Shown here in pieces: positions 46,250 through 58,900 of a stretch of 64,000 bases of DNA. The notes beneath the pieces are model-generated. The model saw nothing but the letters and a program-made list of their open reading frames with translations, was not told the origin of the DNA and ran no database searches. Positions within the stretch are counted from its first letter, which is position 1. The number at the start of each line of letters is the position of its first letter. Source of the DNA: Paraphoma chrysanthemicola (taxonomy: Eukaryota; Ascomycota; Dothideomycetes; Pleosporales; Phaeosphaeriaceae); contig JAGMWG010000003.1 in the NCBI GenBank assembly GCA_020744225.1, positions 496,001 to 560,000 on the forward strand, written 5' to 3'. Both the position numbers and the translations under genes were made by a program.

Positions 46250-47738
46250 CTTGAAGGAATTGAGTTGCTTGAGAGATCCCTACACGGAAGTTTGGCTCGT
46301 CCATGGTATTTGAATGTTTGGACAATGACGGCATTGCATGCACCCGGTGCCTAGCACTTAACCCGGAACAGAAGGAGGTTGCGGCAGGGTAAGAATTCTC
46401 GGTGGTAAGTCTGGATACACGACAGTTGAGAAGCGTGTCGCCCACGGTAGCGGTCATGGCTGATTGGTGATAGGGCAAGGCCTGAATATGACGCACGCAG
46501 GAACGAAGTTAAGGATGAAGCACCTGCCAAAAGCGTACTGGATAGCGATATTCAGGCTGCAATGTCCACGAGGTGGGTCCGAGGGACCCGGGGACCGCGC
46601 TGTCGTGATTCGGCGGAGCTGTTTAGCTCATTTCTTCGGACCAGGGTCAAGATTGATTAAGCCTCGGACCAGATGCTTGTCGTTGCTTGGTCAAGCTGTA
46701 TCGACAGACGCGCGGAGGGTGTTATCAGAAGTAAGAAGGCCACTGCGGTGGCCAACTCTCAATCGGCACGCTATGGGTTCATAAAATGGCGCTGGTGGAA
46801 AAGACGGCATCGCGCAAGCAGTCAGAGCGATGCACGCGACACGAGGCTGTGCATCCCAATCCTGCTGGGCCAACTCCACTCAGCACCATGTCGCCCTCGA
46901 CCCGTGTGGTCGTGACGAAGTGACTTTGTTGGAGTTTGTAGCAATCTGAACGTCCTTGGGACGACAGTGCATGTTAACCATGTTTTTGTGGTGGGATTGT
47001 GTTGGAGTTGAAGTCGTGCCGCCACCCTGCGTGGCTGTCCGCCACGCAGGGACCGTTCTCGGGATCGTCGCTTTGCGGCAACACCTGACAGGCGCCTTCG
47101 ACGCCTCCTCGCTCTTCCACAGCTTTCGCATCTCGCCCCCAACTGGCGTTGCTCGCCACATCAAAAAAGATCATTTTGAAGGCTTCCGTACACAGACGGT
47201 TGCTGAGGCTTCGTCATTTGTGCTCTACACACTGCTGCGGTTAGTGGGCGTAAGGACTCTATACTCCGAACCATGGCTTCACAATCCTCCAAGCACGTAC
47301 GCTTTGCGCGACATGCAAAATGTCGAAGACGCACTGCGAAAACGAGGCGATGCGTCTTGATTACACGTCGGAGTGTATGCGCACCATGAATTTTACGGCT
47401 TTACTTCACTTGGCTCACTCATGAACGTGAACAACAGCGTATGCCTGATCGGCTCCTCCTACTAGTCGTCGCGCATTCGCAAGGACGGAGCCTCCAACCG
47501 AAGAATGCGAACATTCTTGCATTTACCTGACCAATGATAAAGCGTGGTCGTCGAGGTGTGGCTGTTGCTGACGGATGACGCGGCAGCACAGCCCCAGCTG
47601 GCTGCTCGTATGGTCCTCAGGCATCAAAGAAAGGATGACAAGGCTTGTTCACCGGTGGCAGGCTTTATGATACATCAGAGCCCAAGTATTTCGTTCGTGC
47701 ACCAACCTACACATCTCGCGCAAAGCCAAGAGTCGAGA
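46250..47738. other. 1.5-kb divergent intergenic region
   Basis: Lies between the carboxypeptidase (minus) and the small tail-anchored protein (plus). No supported gene; it contains the inverted repeat at 47025-47051. Confidence 0.45.
47025..47051. repeat. Perfect 11-bp inverted repeat with 5-base loop
   Basis: The arms CCCTGCGTGGC (47025-47035) and GCCACGCAGGG (47041-47051) flank TGTCC. It could fold as a hairpin or be a symmetric protein-binding site; no gene context assigns a function. Confidence 0.7.
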
Positions 47739-48226
47739 ATGGGACTACCGACTACTCCACAAGACGCGGCGCCAGCCTACGATGACGTATTTGGCGACCA
47801 TCCCGTAAACCGATACACGCCGTCTGGATCGGCTTCATCTGTATGTGAGACTCCAGAACGTTGCAGTACCCGAAATTGGCCGATTACTGATATCGTCTTT
47901 AGTATGCTGCAGTTCCACAAGACGAGGATGTCGAGCTCCACGCGCACGCTCATGAACACGATCACACCACGCCCAACCCCGCGGCCGGATCTTCGATCGC
48001 ACCACAACAAGAGTCACTTGTACAGACCATCGCAGGGGTCTTCAAGCCCAAACCGCATGTACATTGTGAGCAGTGCGATGTGCAGATGGCTGCTCGACAA
48101 CGTCGAGAGAATGAGAAGCATTGCTGCAACATGGTTGCCGCAACCTTCATGGTTGGCTTCGTGTGTGCATTTATCTTTGGTGTCATTCTCACGAGCGTTA
48201 TATATAGACACAAGCGAGGCGACTGA
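47739..48226 (+). CDS. Small tail-anchored membrane protein with a cysteine/histidine cluster
   Basis: Two exons, 47739-47840 and 47903-48226 (donor GTATGTG, acceptor TCTTTAG, phase 0), give 141 residues. No family was recognised. An acidic, Pro/Gly-rich start (GLPTTPQDAAPAYDDV) includes an APAYDDV that resembles a PY motif. A His-rich patch (HAHAHEHDH) follows, then HVHCEQCDVQM and EKHCCNM, four cysteines that could bind a metal. The C-terminal hydrophobic helix is FMVGFVCAFIFGVILTSVIY, before a short basic RHKRGD end. The layout suggests a tail-anchored endomembrane protein or ubiquitin-ligase adaptor (inference). Its 3' end faces the LPMO-like gene 111 bases away. Confidence 0.72.
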
Positions 48227-48337
48227 AATCAAGTCATTCAAGCAGGACGGACTCGGAGCTTCCCTCGTTAATTCAGTATCCAAACATCAGGAGCACGTCG
48301 TGAAGAAATCCTGATCAAGTGCTTTGTCTTCCTCTCT

Positions 48338-48998
48338 CTATCCACGAAACGCACTCTTCACACTCTTCTTCACAATCTTAAAGTCCACACACGACTCATA
48401 CGTCTGTTTTGCAGCCGTGCCAAACCAAAACCACTGCAACACCTATCACACGATTAGCACATTTTCAAAACCCTCATCGCATCAATATACTCACACAATC
48501 ACCTGCAACTGCACACCTCTCCTCCAACCCCTCTGGCACCGTAACGTTAAACTCCCTCTGATCCAGCGGCGCATCCGTCTCCTTCTTGCCCGGCGCGTAC
48601 CCCGATGCCCACACCTTCAACATCTCACCCACAATCTGATTACTCTTCGTATCCACGATACTCACGTTCGCGCTGCCCTCGTGCGGAATTCTAAGCCACA
48701 CTTTCACAGGCACGACATCACCTGCCGCCCAGGTTTGCGTCTGGTTTGCATTGTCGGCGAATTGCAGACCTGTGCAGAGCCACAGGTTGCAGGCGGAGGC
48801 ATTGTAGACTGGGTCTTTGGCTGCAAGCTCGGGACGGCTTTCGACGTGGGATGTGTTGTCGAGTCGAATGTCTTGTTCAACTTTAGGTCCGCAGTTGGCT
48901 AGGAGCGCAGGACCAATGGGTCGTGCAGGCGGGGAGGTGATGATGCCGTGGGAAAGCACGGCAGGAAGAAACGAGAGGGCGAGGATAGGAAACTTCAT
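48338..48998 (-). CDS. Secreted LPMO-like (chitin-binding type-4 related) protein
   Basis: Two exons, 48998-48495 and 48442-48338, give 202 residues. Signal peptide at 1-16 (MKFPILALSFLPAVLS); cleavage leaves His as the first mature residue (HGIITSPPARPIGP), the copper-ligand position of lytic polysaccharide monooxygenases. Other features typical of this fungal secreted group are GPALLANCG, ACNLWLCTGLQF, PVKVWLRIPHEGSANVSIV and, across the splice, AGDCVLQWFWFGTAAKQTY then ESCVDF. The second internal His of true LPMOs may be the one in IPHEG. Whether it oxidises polysaccharide or only binds copper cannot be told from sequence. Confidence 0.83.
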
Positions 48999-50715
48999 TC
49001 TGAAGTGCAAGCGAACGAGTGCGTGTGGTGGTATGTTGAGGGAGGTATTTGAGTTTGGTTTTATATGCGATGCAAACATGTACGACGAATTGTGATGTGG
49101 CATGGTCTCGGCATTTTTTGGTATTTCAAAGCAAACCTGGAGAACCACAAAGTGTGCAATCTATCTGGCGTTGATCATCGCTTTGAAGTTTGCGGTTGAT
49201 ATGCGGTACCCCAGTGTTGTGAGGCTGCAGCGAATGAAACAAGCTTTGGTAGATTGCCGCCTCGGCAAACCTTGTACCCGATTGCCGGAGACAGGATGGC
49301 AATATAATCAGAGTACAGATACATTTTGACACACTGAACATAACACCGAATTTCACCGAAGGGCAAAGAAGATTGTTGTGTTTTGCGGTGGTGTAAACAG
49401 CGCCTTTCGTATGTTGTAGTAATCGCTTCGCTCGACGGAACTAAGTACCGCCATTTTTCGTGCCGAACTTCGCTTCACTGTTGTAGACTGTTGAATCAGT
49501 CGTACAGAAGCATGACTACCAAATAATTGTTGTATCTTTTCTTTTTTTGTCTCACCAATAAAATTCCTGAGGAATACAGTCTCTTTGACCTAGATATGGA
49601 AGGGCTGAAGGTAGCAGGCCGAACATGAAGGATGGCAATACCTAGTAACGAGAGTAATGTTCTGGCGGACCTTAGAGCAAGCACAAAGCATGGTGGTCTG
49701 ATATAGGAGTTGTCTTTCTACGTGTAGATTTATGCTCCTCTGTGTTCTCGTGCTCCAAGCTTTTCGTGTTTCCAGTCCGGCCAGTTTCGAAAGCATTGCA
49801 TGCACCTATGAAGCTTCAACATGGCTTACTTGCCAGGGCGTTATGATTAAATACAGCCTACCCATAGCATTTGTCGCCAGTATATCGAGCAAGTCTGAGT
49901 ACGCGCGAACTTGGCATGATCTATTAAATGTAAACACTTGTCCGGTGGCATTGTGTTTTGGTGGTCAAAATACCGGTATGTATAAAGTAGTATTACCGAA
50001 GTGTAGAGCCGAAGACCTGTAGGACATGCTATACCTCACCACGTCAGGTGAAGCACTCCTGAAGGCCCTCGCATCCGTGTATTGCTTAAGCTTATTGTCC
50101 AGGATACACTGAACACATTTCATCTGCTACATGGGTATTGTAAGCAATGCTTTACAAGTGATTGACTATATTAATGCTGAGCTTAACCTTGGAATGCTCA
50201 TGCGTGCGGATCTAGTGAGCATAATATCCCAGCGAAAGTGTAAATGTGAAATATTGTTAGAGTCCAAGCCCAATTGCGTTCGATAAACAGTCCCTTCCCC
50301 ACCACCACCACCACCTCTTCGATATGAGGTACCTCCTTCCAACGTCGGCCGCCGGCTCTCCGCTTCCGCGCAAGACGAGGCTTGAGGGTTTTGACGACCC
50401 TACGTAGGTATTGACCTCGCACTGGAAGACCCCTACTCCGTTGTCATGATTAACCACCTCCCCTGCTTCACTCTGACCACTAGCGACGTGATTAAGCCTC
50501 GCTTTCACACCATGAACACTGTTTGCTACGTCCCAAAGGACATCGATGCCCGGCCCCAGGGGCTCTTTCGGCGGTGCCCAATCTCCGCTACCTAATCCTT
50601 CGTCACTCACCTGTCCGCCACGCTGCAGGATGGCGCGGGAAGCCTCCAACAGCGTAAATGACCCAAGATATCCTCCAACGACGGCCCACCTCTTCGCCGT
50701 CAACGCCAGCGCCTC
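48999..50715. other. Intergenic region, possibly degenerate
   Basis: No intact gene. A plus-strand stretch at about 50400-50590 (VGIDLALEDPYSVVMINHL...) is open but lacks a start and stops before the relic downstream; it may be part of the same decayed gene. Confidence 0.35.
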
Positions 50716-51203
50716 GAAATCCTGGCTTCAGCTTTAAGCAACCTCGAGCAGCGTAAGAAAATCCTGCTGATTGCATGGGCTATTCTGCGCTCTAAATATC
50801 CTAGCTTATCACCTTGGTCGCAACTGATTACATCTGCCTAAACACATCCCTCCAGACACTTCAATATCCTTCAATCTGATGACGTGAACCGCGCGTGTGC
50901 ATTCTAAAGGACAAGCAAGTCTGGACACTAGAGATCTCTCGGTGGGGCGGCAGGCCATGCAACACTGTTATTGATGCGCCGACACAGGACTGGGAGCAAA
51001 GGTCCCAAATAACATTCTTAGTTTGGTGATGGTGTTGGGATATGGCGTGGTACGCTCTGAAAGGCAGTAGAGCTCGCTCGCGTCCAGTGAGTTGTTTGAA
51101 CCCTTTCTTTTCGATCTTTGCTAACCATGCTCTCCGGACACTGCAAGTCTCCCACCTTTGCGGCAATGACGAGTATCGAATGGAAAGGATCACCATCCAT
51201 TGA
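50716..51203 (+). pseudogene. Decayed gene: L-R-S-K module plus His-Me finger zinc-loop fragment
   Basis: The frame at 50716-50841 encodes NLEQRKKILLIAWAILRSK then YPSLSPWSQLITSA and a stop. It is clearly related to the end of the RING-like gene at 32170-32313. About 290 bases downstream, 51132-51203 encodes LQVSHLCGNDEYRMERI, related to the zinc-binding loop at about 63330. In between is a GTGAGT ... GCTAAC sequence like an intron, but stops interrupt the frames. One expected Cys codon (TGT) reads TAT here, a G-to-A change. Best read as a relic of a zinc-binding-loop homing-endonuclease-like gene. Confidence 0.6.
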
Positions 51204-51636
51204 AGACGCCACGGATAATGGGGCCCGAAAGGACCGTCCGCCGAGAGGGCCTGCCGTTTTGGGTTGGTTACGTCTTGTCTTGCATCCTAAGCCATGACTG
51301 CGAAGGAGCGACCGACTTTCACGCTGGCAGTGGACACAGCAAACCAACGCGACCTTGCCTTGTACTGGTTCCACACTTTAAACGCACGTACAGGGTGCAC
51401 GAAGATGAATTTAAAATGGGGGCACAATTGGTATCGGAACAGCACTCAATGCTGCAGACCTAGTCGCCGAAAAAGCCTGACCGCGTCGAGATACAGGGGG
51501 TGAAAGGCTTGCAATGATGACTCCATTGTACTTTGTGGCCACACACATGTGTGAGACTCTTCGAGAGCTTTAAGGCCAGCTCAACTAGTTGGATATGTTG
51601 CATCACAGGCAGAGCCCAGAGAGCGTAAAGTTGATT
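51204..51636. other. Stretch between two relics
   Basis: Short frames only; no conserved motif found. May be further decayed parts of the same family. Confidence 0.35.
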
Positions 51637-51744
51637 CGGATTGAATGCCTCGTGTCCGCGTGGTACAGTGGCGAATGGCGGAAGAATGGAACGCCAGCGG
51701 CCTGGAGCGTACTACGCTCTAAGCATGCCAAATTGTTACCCTGA
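51637..51744 (+). pseudogene. Relic of the W-R-K-N/L-R-S-K module
   Basis: Thirty-five codons aligning without gaps to the end of the RING-like gene: RIECLVSAWYSGEWRKN then TPAAWSVLRSKHAKLLP. It stops (TGA) where the relative has Trp (P-W), a single-base G-to-A difference (TGG to TGA). No start or other domain was seen. Confidence 0.65.
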
Positions 51745-52981
51745 TCTGCCTCGATTACCACCTCAGCACACCACCAGTTTCGCTTCGGTACCGTCATGGA
51801 CCAGATTTGGCTCGCAATGACTCGTACTCGGTCGATTAAGTGCAGCCCGTTTCCTATTCGCTCGGCCGAGCAGGACTGTATAGCCTCAGAGCACATTTGT
51901 AGTAAAAGTAAATAGTTCGAAAATGTAACAGATATATTCAGGCTTCAGTATTGAAACGGATTCGTGACTTAGGACATGGTCTACGACGGAGAAGCTGCAG
52001 CGGCCACTTATTATTGCGGCGCACGGTGAAGTCTTTATCTGCCCGGACCGAAGAGGTTACATGGCCAAGCATTGCGCCCACTAGGCGGATGAATTGTCGG
52101 GCGTGACAAAAGATCCTCACCGTGGGGTCAACGTAGCACAGGAGGCCGAGACGATGTTGTTCGAAGGGAAGAGTCGCTTCGGCGCGAGTTCGGCTGGACT
52201 AACGTTAAACTGATTGGCGGCCAGGCACTAACTCAAAAGATTTGGGATCAGATGCGCGTCTACCTGGGTAGCCTTCTTTATCGTCATCCTGCCCACACCA
52301 TCTCTTCTCTTATGTCCTGATCCCCTGTATCGCTCCTCCCAATAACTACAAGCGAAGCTGCTCACCTGCGAACTCTCTCCTTTTTATGGCCAAATTTGAT
52401 GATGGTATGGCTGACCAACCCGTCGGGAACTCGTCTCGTGGACATGCTGAAGCTCGGAAGATTCCGCGCGCTGCGCAATCGAGATGTTATCCCTGCATAA
52501 TTTCTCGCAGGCCATTGTATATCAGCCGCATGCAAAAGATTCAATTCGCGGTCCCACACTCGATCCGACCTATTGGACTCGGCTGCTTCAAAAACCATTG
52601 AATTATCTACATGCCAGCCAAATATTGGCCTGTAAATATCCTTTGGTATAGCACCGTGGTAGCCGGACGGGTACATCAGCAGAAGAATGTGACACCAACG
52701 TCTAGAAGAATGGCAAGAAGGCCATCCCGCCCACCGAGATCAAGCAGAACCGAGCAAATCCGGCCGTACGGCTGCGAAAGTATTTGCTGTATGTGAGTGT
52801 TCGGCAGGTATGCAAATCGTGCGACGCCCAGACAGGAGACTTTCAAGGTCCTCAGATTACTACATGATCCATTTCCTTCAGGTTCGATGTCTTCCCTGCC
52901 CAAGACATCCATCCAGTAGGTTTGCTCTGAAACCATTCTACTTTCACGAATCTACATGATTCGACTCACGCTCTTTACAAG
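51745..52981. other. Intergenic region
   Basis: About 1.2 kb upstream of the giant WSC gene. Minus-strand frames 52362-52676 and 52676-52936 are adjacent and could be exons, but no motif supports this. Confidence 0.4.
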
Positions 52982-55900
52982 ATGATGTTGCAGCTGTCAC
53001 TCGTTATTCCTTTTTTCATTTTAGCGGGATCAGCACGTCCTACCGCGCGCGAGCTCCGAGCGAGACAATATCCAGAGGTAAGCGGTGGTGGTGGAGGCAC
53101 TTGCCCGCGTCCTTTTAAAATCCTCTTCTGCTATTTTTATGACCCGGACAAGATTGCTCGAACTACTAGTGTAGACAACGGCTACATTGGTCACGAGCAC
53201 TGCGGGTAAATGTTGGAAAAAAAGAAGCAGAATAGATCACAAGCACACATTAAACGGACAAACGTGCAACTCACAGAATAGGCAATGTGTTGTTCACTAA
53301 CGAGCTCTACAGGTTGCACCGAGTGACTCGTCGCTTCCCGATCGCCTGTACGCTGGCTGTTACATCGATATTAATTCCGCTGGTATCAATCAAGGCCTGA
53401 GGTCTCTCCTCAGCGGTCCGAGCGCGAGTTCGGATGACGGATTGACATGGTCTTCGTGCAACACCTTCTGTGCAAACTTCCAGTACGCAGGCCTGGTTGG
53501 AGGCTCAACATGTAAATGCAGCGACACCTTAACGTATACTCCTGTACCTCTGGTCGAAGCCTCATGCTTATCGGCATGCTCCGGAGCTCTAAGCTTTGTT
53601 TGCGGCGGTCCAAATCGAGTCACTCTCTTCGCTAAGAGAGCCCTGGAGAATGCCTTACCTACTTTACCAGCGCTGGCAATCCCAACGGTAAAACTACCCG
53701 CCATTGCAGTGCCATCAATTGCGGTGCCATCACTTGCGGTACCATCACTGGCGATCCCTTCTATCAAATTGCCCTCGATTGCAGTCCCATCGCTGGCAGT
53801 GCCATCACTTGCAATCCCATCGCTGGCAGTCCCATCACTAGCAGTCCCAGCAATCCCGTCGCTAGCAGTGCCATCACTTGCCGTCCCATCGCTAGCAATC
53901 CCAGCAATCCCATCGCTAGCAGTGCCATCACTTGCGGTACCATCACTGGCGATCCCTTCTATCAAATTGCCCTCGATTGCAGTCCCATCGCTGGCAGTGC
54001 CATCACTTGCAATCCCATCGCTGGCAGTCCCATCACTAGCAGTCCCAGCAATCCCGTCGCTAGCAGTGCCATCACTTGCCGTCCCATCGCTAGCAATCCC
54101 AGCAATCCCATCGCTAGCAGTGCCATCACTTGCGGTACCATCACTGGCGATCCCTTCTATCAAATTGCCCTCGATTGCAGTCCCATCGCTGGCAGTGCCA
54201 TCACTTGCAATCCCATCGCTGGCAGTCCCATCACTAGCAGTCCCAGCAATCCCGTCGCTAGCAGTGCCATCACTTGCCGTCCCATCGCTAGCAATCCCAG
54301 CAATCCCATCGCTAGCAGTGCCATCACTTGCGGTACCATCACTGGCGATCCCATCTATCAAATTACCCTCGATTGCAGTCCCATCGCTGGCAGTGCCATC
54401 ACTTGCAATCCCATCGCTTGCAATCCCAGCAATCCCATCTATCATACTACCCTCAATTGCAGCGCCCTCGCTTGCAGCACCATCGCTGGCAATCCCGCCA
54501 ATTCAATTACCATCAATTGCAGCACCGTCGATTGCAGTGCCTTCGCTGGCAATTCCACCTATTCAGTTACCCTCAATTGCAGCGCCGTCGATTGCGCTAC
54601 CATCATTAGCAATTCCGCCTATTCCATCAATTGCAGCGCCATCACTTGCAATCCCGCCTATTCAGTTACCATCAATTGCAGCGCCGTCGGTCGCATTACC
54701 ATCGCTAGCAATTCCGCCTATTCCATCAATTGCGGTGCCGTCGATTGCAGTGCCTTCGCTGGCAATCCCGCCTATTCAGTTACCCTCGATCGCAGTACCG
54801 TCACTAGCAATTCCGCCAATTCAATTACCCTCGCTTCCGGTGCCCTCCTTACCAGCGCTGCCGTCGCTGAATCCATCGCTTCCAGCCGTGCCATCGCTCG
54901 CAATCCCACCTCTTCAACTACCCTCGATTGGGCTGCCCTCACTTGCAGCACTACCCTCTTTGAATCCATCGCTGCCAGCTCTGCCATCATTGGCACTACC
55001 GCCTATTCAGTTGCCCTCATTTGGGTTGCCTTCGCTAGCACTTCCTTCTGTCCAACTACCTACGCCAGCCCTGCCGTCGATCGCAGTTCCACCTCTCCAG
55101 TTGCCCTCAATTGGGTTGCCTTCGCTGGTACTTCCACCTATTCAACTACCTACGCCAGCCCTGCCATCGCTCGCAGCTCCACCTCTTCAATTGCCCTCGT
55201 TTGCAGTGCCATCGCTAGCACTCCCACCCTTTGATCTCCCTACGCCAGCCCTGCCGTCGATCGCAATTCCACCTATCCAACTACCCTCACTTCCACTCCC
55301 ACCCTTTGATCTCCCTACGCCAGCCCTGCCGTCGCTCGCAGCTCCACCTCTTCAATTGCCCTCGTTTGCAGTGCCATCGCTAGCACTCCCACCCTTTGAA
55401 ATCCCTCCGCCAGCCCTGCCGTCGCTTGCAATTCCACCTATCCAGCTACCCTCACTTGCATTGCCATCGCTTGATCTGTCGCTACCTAATCTGCCGTCAT
55501 TTGCTCTGCCGTCTCTCGCAGCGCCATCATTTGCTCTACCGTCACTGGATCTACCACCATTCGCACTACCGTCTCTTGCAGTGCCGTCTCTCGCGCCGCC
55601 TTCACTAGATCTGCCACCGTTTGCTCTGCCGTCAGTACCTCCGTTCGCACTGCCTTCGTTAGATCTGCCGCCTTTTGCACTGCCTTCTCTTGCAGTTCCA
55701 TCTCTCGCGTTGCCTTCACTGGATCTGCCGCCGTTTGCTCTGCCATCAGCGCCTCCACTTGCTCTGCCGTCAGTACCTCCATTTGCTCTGCCGTCAGTAC
55801 CTCCGTTCGCTCTGCCATCAGTACCTCCGTTCGCTCTGCCGTCAGTACCTCCATTTGCTCTGCCGTCAGTACCTCCGTTCGCTCTGCCGTCACTAGATCT

Positions 55901-58900
55901 ACCACCATTCGCACTGCCTTCGCTGGATCTGCCGCCGTTTACTCTGCCGTCGCTTGCTCTACCGTCGCTGGACCTGCCGCCATTTTCCCTGCCGTCAGCG
56001 CCACCATTTGCTCTGCCGTCAGCGCCGCCATTTGCTCTACCATCAGTACCTCCATTTGCTCTGCCGTCAGTACCTCCGTTCGCTCTGCCGTCACTAGATC
56101 TACCACCATTCGCACTGCCTTCACTGGATCTGCCGCCGTTTGCACTGCCTTCTCTTGCAGTTCCATCTCTTGCGTTGCCTTCACTAGATCTGCCGCCGTT
56201 TGCTCTGCCATCAGCGCCTCCACTTGCTCTGCCGTCAGTGCCGCCATTTGCTCTACCATCACTAGGTCTGCCGCCATTTGCACTGCCGTCGCTAGATCTG
56301 CCGCCATTGGCTCTTCCGTCTCTCGCACTCCCTTCGCTGGATCTGCCGCCGTTCGCTCTGCCGTCATTACCTCCACTTGCTCTACCGTCGCTGGATATAC
56401 CGCCAGTTGCTTTGCCGTCACTTGCTCTGCCGTCGCTTGCATTACCAGAGTTACCGCCGGCAGAGTCGATATTAGCACCGCTTCTGCAACCACCTGTTCT
56501 TCCACCGCTCCCTTCTCTGCAATTACCAGGCTTCCCACCACTTGAGTCCGCGCTTGCTCCCATCCTGCAGACCCCAGGTGCTCCCTCAGGTACGCCATCA
56601 TCGCAAGACCCTTCGTTTCCAGGGTTTCCGTCTTTGCCATTACCGGATTTTCCATCATTGCCACTATCCGGCCTTCCATCCTTCCCATTATCAGGCCTCC
56701 CACCTCTTGAATCTGTGATAGCTCCCCTGCTAAGCCCAGCGCTTCCCAGTCTACCCAGCTTACCGACCCTTCCGCCGCTACTGCCACCCACGCTGCCTAG
56801 TCTCCCGTCCCTACAATTGCCTGACCTTCCGCCCATTGAGTCTGTTCTTGCACCACTACTTCAGACGCCTGATCTCCCTACTCTTCCAACGCCACCACTG
56901 CCAAGCCTACCTTCGCCCGGGTTTCCAGGATTACCTGCTCTTGAATCGCTTTTGGGCTCGGTTTTACAAACCCCCGAATTTCCTGAATTCCCGGCTCTAC
57001 CCACACCGCAGTTGCCAGGTTTACCGCCAATCGAATCATTGTTGGCACCTCTTCTGCAAACTCCAACGCTTCCTGCTCTTCCCTCGCTGAACTTACCAGA
57101 GCTACCACCGATCGCGTCGATTTTAGCACCGATCTTGGAGACTCCGTCGCTTCCTGCGCTACCAACGCCACAATTCCCAGAGCTCCCTCCGCTCGAATCA
57201 TTGTTGGCACCTCTTCTGCAAACTCCATCACTTCCTGCTCTTCCCTCACTGAACTTACCAGAGCTACCAATCGAATCCTTGCTAGGTCCGGTCTTGCAGA
57301 CTCCGTCGCTCCCTGAGCTGCCTATTGAATCCTTGCTAGCGCCCATCTTGCAGACTCCATCGCTCCCTGCGCTGCCTATTGAATCTTTGCTAGCGCCCAT
57401 CTTGCAGACTCCATCGCTCCCTGCGCTGCCGTCGCTGCAACTACCAGAGCTGCCACTCGAGTCCTTGCTAGGTCCGGTCTTGCAGACTCCGTCGCTCCCT
57501 GAGCTGCCTATTGAATCCTTGCTAGCGCCCATCTTGCAGACTCCATCGCTCCCTGCGCTGCCTTCGCTGCAACTACCAGAGCTGCCACTTGAGTCCTTGC
57601 TAGGTCCGGTCTTGCAGACTCCGTCGCTCCCTGAGCTGCCTATTAAATCCTTGCTAGCGCCCATCTTGCAGACTCCATCGCTCCCTGCGCTGCCTTCGCT
57701 GCAACTACCAGAGCTGCCACTCGAGTCCTTGATTGATCAAATCTTTGCGACTCCATCGCTCCCTGCGCTGCCGTCACTGCAACTACCAGAGCTGCCACTT
57801 GAGTCCTTGCTAGGTCCGGTCTTGCAGACTCCGTCGCTCCCTGAGCTGCCTATTAAATCCTTGCTAGCGCCCATCTTGCAGACTCCATCGCTCCCTGCGC
57901 TGCCTTCGCTGCAACTACCAGAGCTGCCACTCGAGTCCTTGATTGATCAAATCTTTGCGACTCCATCGCTCCCTGCGCTGCCGTCACTGCAACTACCAGA
58001 GCTACCACTTGAGTCCTTGCTAGGTCCGGTCTTGCAGACCCCGTCGCTCCCTGAGCTGCCTATTGAATCCTTGCTAGCGCCCATCTTGCAGACTCCATCG
58101 CTCCCTGCGCTGCCTTCGCTGCAACTACCAGAGCTGCCACTCGAGTCCTTGATTGATCAAGTCTTTGCGACTCCATCGCTCCCTGCGCTGCCGTCACTGC
58201 AACTACCAGAGCTACCACTTGAGTCCTTGCTAGGTCCGGTCTTGCAGACCCCGTCGCTCCCTGAGCTGCCTATTGAATCCTTGCTAGCGCCCATCTTGCA
58301 GACTCCATCGCTCCCTGCGCTGCCTTCGCTGCAACTACCAGAGCTGCCACTCGAGTCCTTGATTGATCAAGTCTTTGCGACTCCATCGCTCCCTGCGCTG
58401 CCGTCACTGCAACTACCAGAGCTACCACTTGAGTCCTTGCTAGGTCCGGTCTTGCAGACCCCGTCGCTCCCTGAGCTGCCTATTGAATCTTTGCTAGCGC
58501 CCATCTTGCAGACTCCATCGCTCCCTGCGCTGCCGTCGCTGCAACTACCAGAGCTACCACTTGAGTCCTTGCTAGGTCCGATCTTGCAGACCCCGTCGCT
58601 CCCAGAGCTGCCTATTGAATCTTTGCTAGCGCCCATCTTGCAGACTCCATCACTGCCTGCGCTGCCTTCGCTGCAACTACCAGAGCTGCCACTCGAGTCC
58701 TTGCTAGGTCCGGTCTTGCAGACTCCATCGCTGCCTGAGCTGCCCTTTGAATCTCTTCTAGCACCCATCTTACAAACTCCGTCTCTTCCTGCTATTCCAT
58801 CGCTTGCATTGCCAGGGTTGCCTCTGGAGTCTCTACTTTCCCCAAGCTTTCCGCCGGATGGGTCTCCGGGCTATCCAGAAGATCCTTCTCCAAATGATCC

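Noticed and set aside
47544..47738. Extension of the tail-anchored protein's frame to an upstream start
   Set aside because: The upstream part is in a frame open by chance, and the ATG at 47739 gives the compact protein with proper splice phase.
50257..50703. 148-codon minus-strand frame over the relic region
   Set aside because: It is opposite a segment showing plus-strand homology to the module family and contains a Trp run from a CCACCA repeat.
52362..52936. Two adjacent minus-strand frames that might be exons of one gene
   Set aside because: No recognisable motif and no splice pair that clearly joins them.
53390..57664. Long minus-strand open frames (351, 494 and 267 codons) opposite the WSC repeats
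   Set aside because: They are Gly/Ser/Asp-rich mirror images of the Leu-Pro-Ser codons and arise because the repeat's codon use avoids reverse-complement stops. No start context, domain or splice signals.
53752..58570. Regular repeats that could suggest a CRISPR-like or minisatellite array
   Set aside because: They lie wholly within one coding frame, have no unique spacers and the organism is a fungus; they are protein repeats.
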